From the NCBI GenBank assembly GCA_023474835.1, contig JAMCXQ010000028.1, forward strand, positions 1 to 34,324: DNA of 34,324 nucleotides. Reading direction: 5' to 3'. The DNA comes from Patescibacteria group bacterium. Its GTDB lineage: Bacteria; Patescibacteriota; Minisyncoccia; Minisyncoccales; CG1-02-41-26. Numbering within the stretch: the first letter of the stretch is position 1; each line of letters begins with the position of its first letter. This document shows positions 9,104 to 17,247 of this stretch, piece by piece. The translations under genes were made by a program, and so were the position numbers. The notes under the pieces were generated by a model. The model was not told where the DNA came from, made no database searches, and saw only the letters and a program-made list of their open reading frames with translations.

Positions 9104-10135
9104 ATGGAAGAACGAAAAATCAAACAAATCAATGCTTTTTTGTCCGAAATCCAGCAAAAAGTCGACCCGGTTATTGAGAGAATTTTGCTTTCAGGAGTGG
9201 CGAAGCCGTTTCAGCCGCTGGCAAAACACCAGATAGCCACGGGCGGGAAGCGTTTGCGGCCGGCTTTGGCCGTTGCCGCCTGCCGGCTGTTGGGCGGAAA
9301 AGAAAACGATGTTTTACAAGCCTCGGCCGGCTTAGAAATTCTGCATAACTACACTTTGATCATTGACGATATCATTGATAACGGGCTTTTCCGGCGCAAC
9401 AAACCAACTACCTGGGCGAAATATGGCAAATCAATCGCTGAGTGCGCTGCCGTTGATTACGCCGCGGCGATTTTTCAGGCCGCCAACTATGCTCCAAAAA
9501 ACAAAGCAGCCAGCGAACTTTTGGCTTTAACATTGAAAACCCTGGTAGAAGGCGAGATTCTGGACATTTTATTTGACCGCCAAGGCCATTGCGAAGAGCC
9601 GTATATTGTTAAAAACCGTTTCAAAAGCGTAAGCGACGAGAAATACCTGGAAATGGTGGCTAAAAAAACCGCGGCTTTAATCCAGGCCTCCTGTGAACTG
9701 GGCGGGCTTTGCAGCGGCGCTTCGGCCAAAGAAATAACGGCTTTGCGGGGATTCGGCTTGAACCTGGGCATTGCTTTTCAGCTGCAGGACGATATTTTGG
9801 ACATTTTCGCCGAAGAAAAAGAACTTGGCAAGAAAATCGGCAAAGACATAGAAGAAAAAAAGGGCGGCAATGTCGTTTTAATGCTGGCTTTCAGAGAATT
9901 TTCCCAAAAGAACCGAACCGCAGCCAACCATATTATGCGCCAGGAAAAGATTTCATCAGCCGATGTCAAAAAGGTTATAGGCTTAATTGGAAAAACCAAA
10001 GCAAAAGAAGAATCAATCCAACGGGCCCGCAAATACGTTAAAACCGCCAAAGGTTTCCTGCAATCTTTGCCAAAAAATAAATGGAACGAGCTTTTAAGCG
10101 ATGTCGCCGACTTTGTGGTGGAGCGGGTAAAATAA
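9104..10135 (+). CDS. Polyprenyl (trans-isoprenyl) diphosphate synthase
   Basis: GGKRLRPALAVAACRLLGG, LIIDDIIDN (DDxxD), FQLQDDILDIFAEEKELGKKIGKDI. Confidence 0.9.
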   Translation: MEERKIKQINAFLSEIQQKVDPVIERILLSGVAKPFQPLAKHQIATGGKRLRPALAVAACRLLGGKENDVLQASAGLEILHNYTLIIDDIIDNGLFRRNKPTTWAKYGKSIAECAAVDYAAAIFQAANYAPKNKAASELLALTLKTLVEGEILDILFDRQGHCEEPYIVKNRFKSVSDEKYLEMVAKKTAALIQASCELGGLCSGASAKEITALRGFGLNLGIAFQLQDDILDIFAEEKELGKKIGKDIEEKKGGNVVLMLAFREFSQKNRTAANHIMRQEKISSADVKKVIGLIGKTKAKEESIQRARKYVKTAKGFLQSLPKNKWNELLSDVADFVVERVK

Positions 10136-10150
10136 ATCAAAATTGAAATT

Positions 10151-10633
10151 ATGGCTTTAGATAAAACAAAAATATTGCAATCAGCCGAAAGCAAAATGGA
10201 AGAAAAAATAAAAGCCTTAAGGGGCGCAATCGGCCAGGAAGAATTGGATAGAAAAGAGGCTCCCAGCGCTATGGAATCAAAATCAGACACAACCAAAAGC
10301 CAGAAAGAAGTTTTGATTAGGGGGTTGGAAGAGCAGTTGGAATCAATGCGGCTGGGCCTGAAAGCCTTAAAGAGTGTTGAAATTGCGGCCAAAAACCACA
10401 TTGAATTGGGGGCTTTGTTTGAGACCGAAATTGAGGAAACAAACGAGCGCGCTGTTTATTTCGTTTGCCCTTATAATTTAGGAGAAATGAATTTTAACGG
10501 AAAAGATATTTATTTTATTTCCAATACAGCGCCATTTTTCAAAGAATTAAAGGACAAGAGAGCAGGAGATTCAGTTTCAATAGCATCAGCTTCAGGCAGG
10601 ATTTATCGATATAAAGTTTTGAGCGTTTGCTAA
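10151..10633 (+). CDS. GreA/GreB-like transcription factor family protein
   Basis: N-terminal coiled-coil-like region, then LGALFETEIEETNERAVYFVCP...ISNTAPFFKELKDKRAGDSVSIASASGRIYRYKVLSV, a GreA C-domain-like pattern. Confidence 0.65.
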   Translation: MALDKTKILQSAESKMEEKIKALRGAIGQEELDRKEAPSAMESKSDTTKSQKEVLIRGLEEQLESMRLGLKALKSVEIAAKNHIELGALFETEIEETNERAVYFVCPYNLGEMNFNGKDIYFISNTAPFFKELKDKRAGDSVSIASASGRIYRYKVLSVC

Positions 10634-10662
10634 AAAAAACGGTTCTCTGCAAATTAGAGAGG

Positions 10663-10681
10663 GCCCGTTGCGGGCTTTTTT
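10663..10681 (+). terminator. Rho-independent terminator
   Basis: gcccg ttg cgggc followed by a T-run. Confidence 0.8.
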
Positions 10682-10723
10682 CTTGCCTAAAAACCAAAAA
10701 AGCGTAAAATAGAATAAATACTT

Positions 10724-11452
10724 ATGAACCTTGAGCACAGAAATGAGATAGTCACTGACGACATTTTGTCCTACAAAAAGACGGACAAGAGCAAAGGGAA
10801 AGCAGTTAAGATTTTGCGGTCAAAAAAAATAAGTGAAGGGTGTTTTGGAGATATTTTTCGCGTTAAGAGTGAAATTTCCGCTGAAAAATCGCAAAAGGTG
10901 AAAAAGAGAAGTTTTGTGGTTAAATCGTTTGACAGCCTCATGGATGCCAAAAATGCATTAGAAAAACTTATCTTATTGAGGGAGGCAGGGTTGAAAACTT
11001 ATCCGACCTACCGCTTAGATGATGACAAAAAAAGCATTTTAATGACTAATCTTTCCAAAAAAGGCCAGCGGGTCATCTCCACCAACACGGATAGCAAAGA
11101 TTCCCAGCTAATTTACAGACATCAAATTTCCGAAATAGAGAATTTTGACGATTTATTAAAAAAGATGTTAGAACACGCCGAAATGGCTTCAAAAAAGAAA
11201 ATTTTTCTTCCTAATGACAGTTATTTTTTTTCTTTATATAAAACCACTAACCCAAGCGCTAAAAAGATGGATTTTTTTATAGGGGACCCGGATTCGGTCA
11301 TTAGTAAAAAAGAATGGGATAGCGAAGAAGAAATACTGGATTTAAATAAATACTCGTTGTATTCGGCTTTGAGCACTATGATTAACACAGTTATTTTACC
11401 TCCCCATTGTTTAGATTATCTAGAAAAAGTGAGGTTATTTTTTAACCGATAA
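10724..11452 (+). CDS. Divergent protein-kinase-fold-like protein of unknown function
   Basis: KKISEGCFGDIFRVK (glycine-loop-like), FVVKSFDS (VAIK-like Lys), SILMTNL hinge-like, LPNDSYFF and DFFIGDPDSV (catalytic/DFG-like positions). Confidence 0.5.
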   Translation: MNLEHRNEIVTDDILSYKKTDKSKGKAVKILRSKKISEGCFGDIFRVKSEISAEKSQKVKKRSFVVKSFDSLMDAKNALEKLILLREAGLKTYPTYRLDDDKKSILMTNLSKKGQRVISTNTDSKDSQLIYRHQISEIENFDDLLKKMLEHAEMASKKKIFLPNDSYFFSLYKTTNPSAKKMDFFIGDPDSVISKKEWDSEEEILDLNKYSLYSALSTMINTVILPPHCLDYLEKVRLFFNR

Positions 11453-11464
11453 TAGATCAAGGAT

Positions 11465-13807
11465 ATGTCTCAAGAAATGGATAAAATTTATAATCCCAAA
11501 GAATCCGAGGAGAAAATTTACCAAATGTGGGAGGGGAAAGGGTATTTCACGCCTAAAATTGAGAAAGGTAAAAAGCCCTTCGGCAAAGATCAGGGCAAGC
11601 CGTTTACTGTTTTATTGCCTCCGCCCAACGCCAACGACCCCCTGCATATGGGGCACGCTTTGTTTGTGGTTGAGGATATTCTTTGCCGCTGGCACAGAAT
11701 GAAAAGCGAGCCTGTTTTGTTTTTGCCCGGCACCGACCACGCGGGCATTGAAACTCAGTATGTTTTTGAAAAACGGCTCAAAGAACAGGGGAAAAGCCGC
11801 TTTGATTTTGACCGCGACACTCTTTACCGGATGATAAACGATTTCGTGGAACAGAACCGCGGCGTGGCGAAAATCCAGATGAAAAAACTGGGTTTTGGCC
11901 TTGATTGGACGCGAGAGAGATACACCCTGGAACCGGCAATTTTGGAAACCGTTTTTGCAACTTTCCGCAAACTTCACGAAGACGGCTTAATTTACCGGAA
12001 CGACGGCATTGTCAATTACTGCACTTATTGCGGCACCGCTTTTTCCGAACTTGAGGTTGAACACATTGAAAAAGATGATTTTTTATATTTTCTTGATTAC
12101 GGCGCAATCAGTATTGCCACAACCCGGCCCGAAACGATTTTCGCGGACACGGCCGTGGCAGTCAACCCAAAGGACAAACGCTATAAAAATTTAATCGGCA
12201 AAACGGCTTTTATGCCGATTACAAACAAAGAACTGCTGATAATCGCCGATGATTTGGTTGACATGGAATTTGGCGCGGGCGCTTTGAAAATAACGCCCGC
12301 CCACGACTCGGCTGATTTTGAAATCGGCAAAAAACACGAATTGGAGCCCGTAAAAATTATTGATACAAACGGCAAAATGATAAATGTGCCCGAAAAATAT
12401 CTTGGCTTATACGCGAAGCAAGCCAGGCAAGCCGTGTTGGGTGATTTGAAAGCCGCGGGCAAGCTGACAAAAACAGAACCATTGCGCCATTCAGTGGGCA
12501 TTTGTTACAGATGCAAAAACATTATTGAGCCCCTGGCAATGCCCCAGTGGTTCATTAAAATCGCGCCTTTGGCCAAACCGGCGCTTGAGGCGGTTAAAAA
12601 AGAAAAAATAAAAATCATACCGAAAAGGTTTGAAAAGCTTTATTTGCAATGGATGGAAAACATCAGGGACTGGAACATTTCGCGGCAAATCGTTTGGGGG
12701 CCGCGCATACCGGCCTGGTACTGCCTGTCGTGCAATCCGGACATTGTTGTCAGTTTTGTCAGCGAAAAGGGCGAAAAGGTTTTTGGCAAATACCAGGACA
12801 TAAAAAAGCAGTATGATTTTGCGGAAATAAAAAAGGGGCTTCAGTCCTTAACAGCCCCAAAAGACGCTGTTTTTTTTCTTGATGAAACCCCCTGCGAAAA
12901 ATGCAAAAGCACTGACATTTTGCAGGAAACTGACACCTTTGACACCTGGTTTTCTTCGGGCCAGTGGCCATTCACCACGCTCCTTGCGTCGCGTGGCTCA
13001 AATTCAAAATTTAAAATGCAAAGTTCAAAATTAAGGAACAATTTAGATTATACAACAGAGGACTTTGAATATTTTTATCCGACTTCGGTTTTGGACACGA
13101 TGTGGGACATTTTGTTTTTTTGGGTGGCGCGGATGATTATGCTTTGCATTTACGTTACCGGCAAAATTCCGTTTGAAGTAGCACATATGCACTGCCGCGT
13201 TGTTGACAAAAAAGGCCAAAAAATGAGCAAGAGCCGCGGCAACGTTATCAACCCGATAGAAATGGTTGATAAATACGGAGCGGACGCTTTGCGTATGGCT
13301 TTGGTGTTTAGCTCTGCCCCGGGAAGCGATGTCTGTCTGGGGGAAGAAAACTTTTTGGCAATGAGGAAATTCACCAACAAGATATGGAATGCGGCCCGTT
13401 TTGTTCTGTCAGCGGCAGAACAAAACGGCAACCACAAACTACAAACTATAAACTATAAACTTGCGCCTCAAACCGAAGCGGATAAACAAATACTCAAGAC
13501 GTTGGATGAAACCGTAAAAGAGATTACCAAAGACTTGGAGAATTTTTATTTCCACGAAGCAGCGCAGAAGATTTATCATTTTTTCTGGCACACTTTTTGC
13601 GATATTTACATAGAACAAGCTAAAAAACAAATTGCGGAAGGAGATAGCCGGCAAAAAGAAAATACCTGCCAAATTTTGCTTTATGTCCTGCGCGAGTCAA
13701 TGAAATTATTGCACCCGTTTATGCCTTTTATCACCGAGCAAATCTACCAAATGCTGCCGAATAAAGACGCGGAAGCCCTAATAATTGCTCCCTGGCCAAG
13801 GGTTTGA
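11465..13807 (+). CDS. valS: Valyl-tRNA synthetase
   Basis: PPPNANDPLHMGHAL, PGTDHAGIETQ, TTRPETIFADTAVAV, MPQWFIKI, TDTFDTWFSSGQWPF, KMSKSRGNVINPIEMVDKYGADALR. Confidence 0.93.
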   Translation: MSQEMDKIYNPKESEEKIYQMWEGKGYFTPKIEKGKKPFGKDQGKPFTVLLPPPNANDPLHMGHALFVVEDILCRWHRMKSEPVLFLPGTDHAGIETQYVFEKRLKEQGKSRFDFDRDTLYRMINDFVEQNRGVAKIQMKKLGFGLDWTRERYTLEPAILETVFATFRKLHEDGLIYRNDGIVNYCTYCGTAFSELEVEHIEKDDFLYFLDYGAISIATTRPETIFADTAVAVNPKDKRYKNLIGKTAFMPITNKELLIIADDLVDMEFGAGALKITPAHDSADFEIGKKHELEPVKIIDTNGKMINVPEKYLGLYAKQARQAVLGDLKAAGKLTKTEPLRHSVGICYRCKNIIEPLAMPQWFIKIAPLAKPALEAVKKEKIKIIPKRFEKLYLQWMENIRDWNISRQIVWGPRIPAWYCLSCNPDIVVSFVSEKGEKVFGKYQDIKKQYDFAEIKKGLQSLTAPKDAVFFLDETPCEKCKSTDILQETDTFDTWFSSGQWPFTTLLASRGSNSKFKMQSSKLRNNLDYTTEDFEYFYPTSVLDTMWDILFFWVARMIMLCIYVTGKIPFEVAHMHCRVVDKKGQKMSKSRGNVINPIEMVDKYGADALRMALVFSSAPGSDVCLGEENFLAMRKFTNKIWNAARFVLSAAEQNGNHKLQTINYKLAPQTEADKQILKTLDETVKEITKDLENFYFHEAAQKIYHFFWHTFCDIYIEQAKKQIAEGDSRQKENTCQILLYVLRESMKLLHPFMPFITEQIYQMLPNKDAEALIIAPWPRV
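13000..13034. repeat. Heptanucleotide tandem array within valS (copy 1)
   Basis: aaattca aaattta aaatgca aagttca aaattaa. Confidence 0.8.
13434..13461. repeat. Heptanucleotide tandem array within valS (copy 2)
   Basis: acaaact acaaact ataaact ataaact. Confidence 0.88.
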
Positions 13808-13817
13808 TTCATGATTC

Positions 13818-14339
13818 ATGAACCAATTTTTTAAAAAAGTTAAAAACAAAGTATTCATAATCACATTGTTTACAATAATAATGGGAGTGGCTTTTATTGT
13901 AGCAAATGTTTTAATTTTCGTTTTTTTATTTATTGGTAAAGAATACCAAACGGCAATAGAACTGATAAAATTTTTATGTTGGCCCGGTCTAATTTTTGTT
14001 ATTTTCGTGGTGGTTATTAATAGTGCTTATTTGAGAGAACTTTTTTCGTACCTTTTTCTTTCTATGGAGGAATTTAATTTTTTCTCTATCAAGGGAAAAA
14101 TAGAAAATGTCCGCGAGGTTATAGAAAGGAAAATTGAAGAAGGTATCCAAAAATTAGAAAAAAATAAACAAATAGAAACTTTAAAAAGAGGGGTTATCGA
14201 ACTTATAGAACAAAAGGGGGAATCCGCTCAAGAATCGGATAGGTTAAAAAAAATAGTGGATTCACAAGAAAAAGTTATAAACAAGCAAGAAGAATTAATA
14301 AAATTATTAAATGAAATTGTTAAAAATGGGAACAGGTAA
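13818..14339 (+). CDS. Small membrane protein, two predicted TM segments plus coiled coil, upstream of and overlapping the predicted endonuclease
   Basis: Hydrophobic stretches IITLFTIIMGVAFIVANVLIFVFLFI and FLCWPGLIFVIFVVVI, then a charged heptad-like C-terminus; overlaps the next ORF by 29 nt. Confidence 0.6.
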   Translation: MNQFFKKVKNKVFIITLFTIIMGVAFIVANVLIFVFLFIGKEYQTAIELIKFLCWPGLIFVIFVVVINSAYLRELFSYLFLSMEEFNFFSIKGKIENVREVIERKIEEGIQKLEKNKQIETLKRGVIELIEQKGESAQESDRLKKIVDSQEKVINKQEELIKLLNEIVKNGNR

Positions 14340-15042
14340 AAAAATAAATTCAATTATCAAGGCCTACGAGCACTTGACAAAAGGCATAGAAAAAACAGCT
14401 AAAACTGGCACTGACGGCAGGGCTTACGGCGGGATTATCCGGGCCGGCAAGGGCGAAATGGTTGAAAGTATAGCCGCAGAAATTGTGAAAATAGCCTGGG
14501 AAGAATTAAGGCAAAAGCCGGAACGATTGACAATAGACCGAAAGAAAATAAAACTGCCAATCAAAAAGAGCTATGTTGAGAAAATAAAAAGCCCGGGAAT
14601 AAGGCAATATATTTCAGAAAATATTAACAAGTATTATTTCCCGTTGGGTGTGGATTTGCATATTTCTATTGACGGGGAATTTGTGTTGGCAATGGAATGC
14701 AAGGCCTATGCTGAAAACGCAATGCTCAAAAGAATTTTAGTTGATTTTTCATTATTCCACGAAATTTATCCGAAAGCCGGCTTTATTTTGTTTCAGCTTG
14801 AGAGCCAGCTCGGCGGAGATTATTCAGGGTTAAAAAATATTACTTTCGGCAGTCCGTCAACGCACACTCTTTTGTCTTATTTTAATATTGACCTAAATAT
14901 TATCACCCTGTTGAAAGGTGAAAGAAAAGTGGACAAACCAATCCATAAAAAACAATACTATAAACCATTACAAAAAGAAGCTTTATTATTTGCAATAAAG
15001 CATATCAAAAGCATGCTACGCAAGCACGCAAAATCAAAATAA
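14311..15042 (+). CDS. Predicted type II restriction endonuclease (PD-(D/E)XK-like)
   Basis: GVDLHISIDGEFVLAMECKAYAE fits D-Xn-E-X-K; convergent with and overlapping a DNA methyltransferase. Alternative start ATG at 14326. Confidence 0.65.
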   Translation: MKLLKMGTGKKINSIIKAYEHLTKGIEKTAKTGTDGRAYGGIIRAGKGEMVESIAAEIVKIAWEELRQKPERLTIDRKKIKLPIKKSYVEKIKSPGIRQYISENINKYYFPLGVDLHISIDGEFVLAMECKAYAENAMLKRILVDFSLFHEIYPKAGFILFQLESQLGGDYSGLKNITFGSPSTHTLLSYFNIDLNIITLLKGERKVDKPIHKKQYYKPLQKEALLFAIKHIKSMLRKHAKSK

Positions 15043-16161
15043 AGTTTCTGACAGCCTGGTTTCGGCAGTTTTGCAATACTCGGGCGCTATATCAATGCCT
15101 AAATATCTGCGATTCAATTTTTTAGCGACAGAGGTGGTTGTTCCAACTCCGTTGAAAGGGTCAAGTACAAAGTCGTTTTTGTAACTGAAAAGCTTTAACA
15201 GACGGGTTACCAATTCCTCGGGAAACATTGCCGGATGTTCGTATTTTTTCATATTTCTTTCAGGAGCAATGGACCATTTGGCATAAACCCATTTTTTGAA
15301 CTCCTCGCCGGCTATGTCAATATTGACTGATTCGCCGGTTTTTTTATGGGTTTCTTTGCAAAAAACCTCGACAAATTCCCAAGAATATTTTAAGTAGGGC
15401 ATACTCGGGCTTTTCCAGCTGCCCCAAGCCGTATATTTGCAGTTATAATTATTTTTTTCCCAAATAATTTCCCCTTTCCATAAAAGACCTAAATTCAATA
15501 ACTGCTTGGATATTAAATGATGGGTTGGAATATAGTCAGAAAATAACGGCTGGATATTAACGCAAAACCTGCCACCCGGTTTCAAAACTCTTACGCATTC
15601 CCGCCATATTTCGTTTAATTGATAAAAATAATCAGCCCATTTTTTTGTATCGTTTTTATTGTCGTTTTTATAATCCAAACCGAAATTATATGGCGGGGAG
15701 GTAATTATGATATCAATGGAATTATCAGGCGCTTCACTCAAAACTTCTTTGCTGTCTCCACAAACAATCTTGTTCACAAATTTTTCAGGGTCTTGGGTAT
15801 CTGGTTTTATTGTCACAGAATAATTGAAATTTTTCGTGCCTCCGCGAAATCGTTCTTTTATCGTCCTGTTTTTTACCTTCCGTTCTTTTTCAATATTATC
15901 GTTATCATACTGATAAGATAAAGGGGGGTATACGGGAACGAAAGATAACGGCGCGTCTTGGATAATCGAAATGCCGCGCGCTTTATAGTTTTCTTTTGCC
16001 AAATAGCCCTTTTCGGCCAATGTTTTGATTTGCTGGTGCACGGTTGATTTGGCAGATAATCCAAAATGTTTTTTAATTTCTTCAACCGAAGGGGCGTAGC
16101 CGTTCTTTTCTATGAATTTTGTGATATAATTAAAATATAATTTTTGTTTTTTTGTGAGCAT
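15034..16161 (-). CDS. DNA methyltransferase (beta-class, TSPPY) with N-terminal LexA-type winged-helix domain
   Basis: N-term LTKKQKLYFNYITKFIEKNGYAPSVEEIKKHFGLSAKSTVHQQIKTLAEKGYLAKE is LexA-DBD-like; IIITSPPYNFGLDYKN (motif IV) precedes FVLDPFNGVGTTTSVAKKLNRRYLGIDI (motif I). Confidence 0.88.
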   Translation of the reverse strand: MLTKKQKLYFNYITKFIEKNGYAPSVEEIKKHFGLSAKSTVHQQIKTLAEKGYLAKENYKARGISIIQDAPLSFVPVYPPLSYQYDNDNIEKERKVKNRTIKERFRGGTKNFNYSVTIKPDTQDPEKFVNKIVCGDSKEVLSEAPDNSIDIIITSPPYNFGLDYKNDNKNDTKKWADYFYQLNEIWRECVRVLKPGGRFCVNIQPLFSDYIPTHHLISKQLLNLGLLWKGEIIWEKNNYNCKYTAWGSWKSPSMPYLKYSWEFVEVFCKETHKKTGESVNIDIAGEEFKKWVYAKWSIAPERNMKKYEHPAMFPEELVTRLLKLFSYKNDFVLDPFNGVGTTTSVAKKLNRRYLGIDIAPEYCKTAETRLSETLF

Positions 16162-16184
16162 ATCATCTGCTGGGTTATTACTTT

Positions 16185-16213
16185 ATTATACCGAACATTT
16201 TGCGAACATTCAA
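16185..16213 (-). promoter_or_regulatory. Methyltransferase promoter TTGAAT-N17-TATAAT with tandem CGAACATT sites in the spacer
   Basis: On the minus strand TTGAAT gttcgcaaaatgttcgg TATAAT; CGAACATT at 16192-16199 and 16203-16210 on the plus strand. Confidence 0.75.
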
Positions 16214-16238
16214 ACCCTAGATTGTGGATAACTTTTTT

Positions 16239-16703
16239 ATGAACCCCTACCAAAAAATCATTGGTTTTCTTAAAGATAACAAAATACCTTATATTGAAAC
16301 CGAGCACGAGCCGGTTTTTACCAGCGAGCAGGCGGCAAAAGTGCGGGGCGAAAAAATGAGCGACGGCGCCAAATCGCTTTTGCTAAAAGCAAAGGGCAGT
16401 TTTATTATGGCCATATTGCCGGGCGATTGCAAACTGGATTCTAAAAAATTAAAAGCTATATTAGGAGTAGGAAATTTACGCTTTGCTTTGCCCGAAGAAG
16501 TGGAAAAAATAATGGGCTGTAAAATCGGCGCCTGCTATCCGTTCGGTAACATAATCGGCCTGGCGACTTACGCTGATAATTTCTTAATGGATAATGAAAA
16601 AATAGTTTTTAACCCCGGCCTGCACGACCGCTCTATTGAAATAAAATGGCTGGATTTCCTGCGGGAGGTGAAGCCGGTAATGGCTGATATTTCTTATCGG
16701 TAA
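16239..16703 (+). CDS. YbaK/EbsC-family (aminoacyl-tRNA deacylase-like) protein
   Basis: YIETEHEPVFTSEQAAKVRGEKMSDGAKSLLLKAKGSFIMAILPGDCKLDSKKLK; start set at ATG 16239. Confidence 0.8.
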   Translation: MNPYQKIIGFLKDNKIPYIETEHEPVFTSEQAAKVRGEKMSDGAKSLLLKAKGSFIMAILPGDCKLDSKKLKAILGVGNLRFALPEEVEKIMGCKIGACYPFGNIIGLATYADNFLMDNEKIVFNPGLHDRSIEIKWLDFLREVKPVMADISYR

Positions 16704-16707
16704 AATT

Positions 16708-17238
16708 GTGAATATTGTCCCGACAAAAGAACAAACGGAAATTGAAAAAGCCGTTAAATTTTTGGTAAGGCATATTGGCAAAGAATGCCGCAATAAAAAG
16801 CCGCTGATTTTGCATAGTTTGAAGGCTGGTTTCAAAGCCCAAGAATTAAAATTATCGCAAGCAGCGGTTTTGGCCGGTTTTTTGCACGATTTGCCCGAAG
16901 ACACAAACTGCAAATTGAGCGAAATAAAAAAAGAGTTCGGACAGGAAGCAGCCAGGCTGGTTTATGCTTTAACCCAGTATAAAATCAAGGATTATAAATT
17001 AAGGTGGCGCAAGCTGTTGGTAAAAATCAAAAAAGCGGGTAAAGAAGCAATGGTTTTGAAAGTTATTGATGTTATGGATAATTTGACTTTTCTGCCTTTG
17101 GTTAAAAACAAAACAGCTTTGGAGGAAAGTTTTTGGAAAATTGATTTCACGATTCAGCAATTGAAGCCGTTTATCAACAAAACAAAGATTTTTCAAGAAC
17201 TTAAAAGAAACTCTGAAAAGCTTTTGAAAATTAAATAA
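16708..17238 (+). CDS. HD-domain protein (RelA/SpoT-HD-like)
   Basis: LILHSLKAGFKAQELKLSQAAVLAGFLHDLPEDTN; GTG start. Confidence 0.75.
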   Translation: MNIVPTKEQTEIEKAVKFLVRHIGKECRNKKPLILHSLKAGFKAQELKLSQAAVLAGFLHDLPEDTNCKLSEIKKEFGQEAARLVYALTQYKIKDYKLRWRKLLVKIKKAGKEAMVLKVIDVMDNLTFLPLVKNKTALEESFWKIDFTIQQLKPFINKTKIFQELKRNSEKLLKIK

Positions 17239-17247
17239 TAAAAAAAC

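Noticed and set aside
9039-9236. ORF overlapping the end of the 62-aa gene and the start of the prenyl synthase
   Set aside because: It runs through the strong terminator and into the prenyl synthase frame; no protein-like features.
13806-13819. GATTCAT x2 at the valS/13818 junction as a heptamer array
   Set aside because: Only two copies; too short to separate from chance, so not counted in the repeat family.
15034-16161. Methyltransferase as a true SOS LexA repressor
   Set aside because: Only the N-terminal DNA-binding domain is LexA-like; the autocleavage protease domain (Ala-Gly site, Ser-Lys dyad) is absent.
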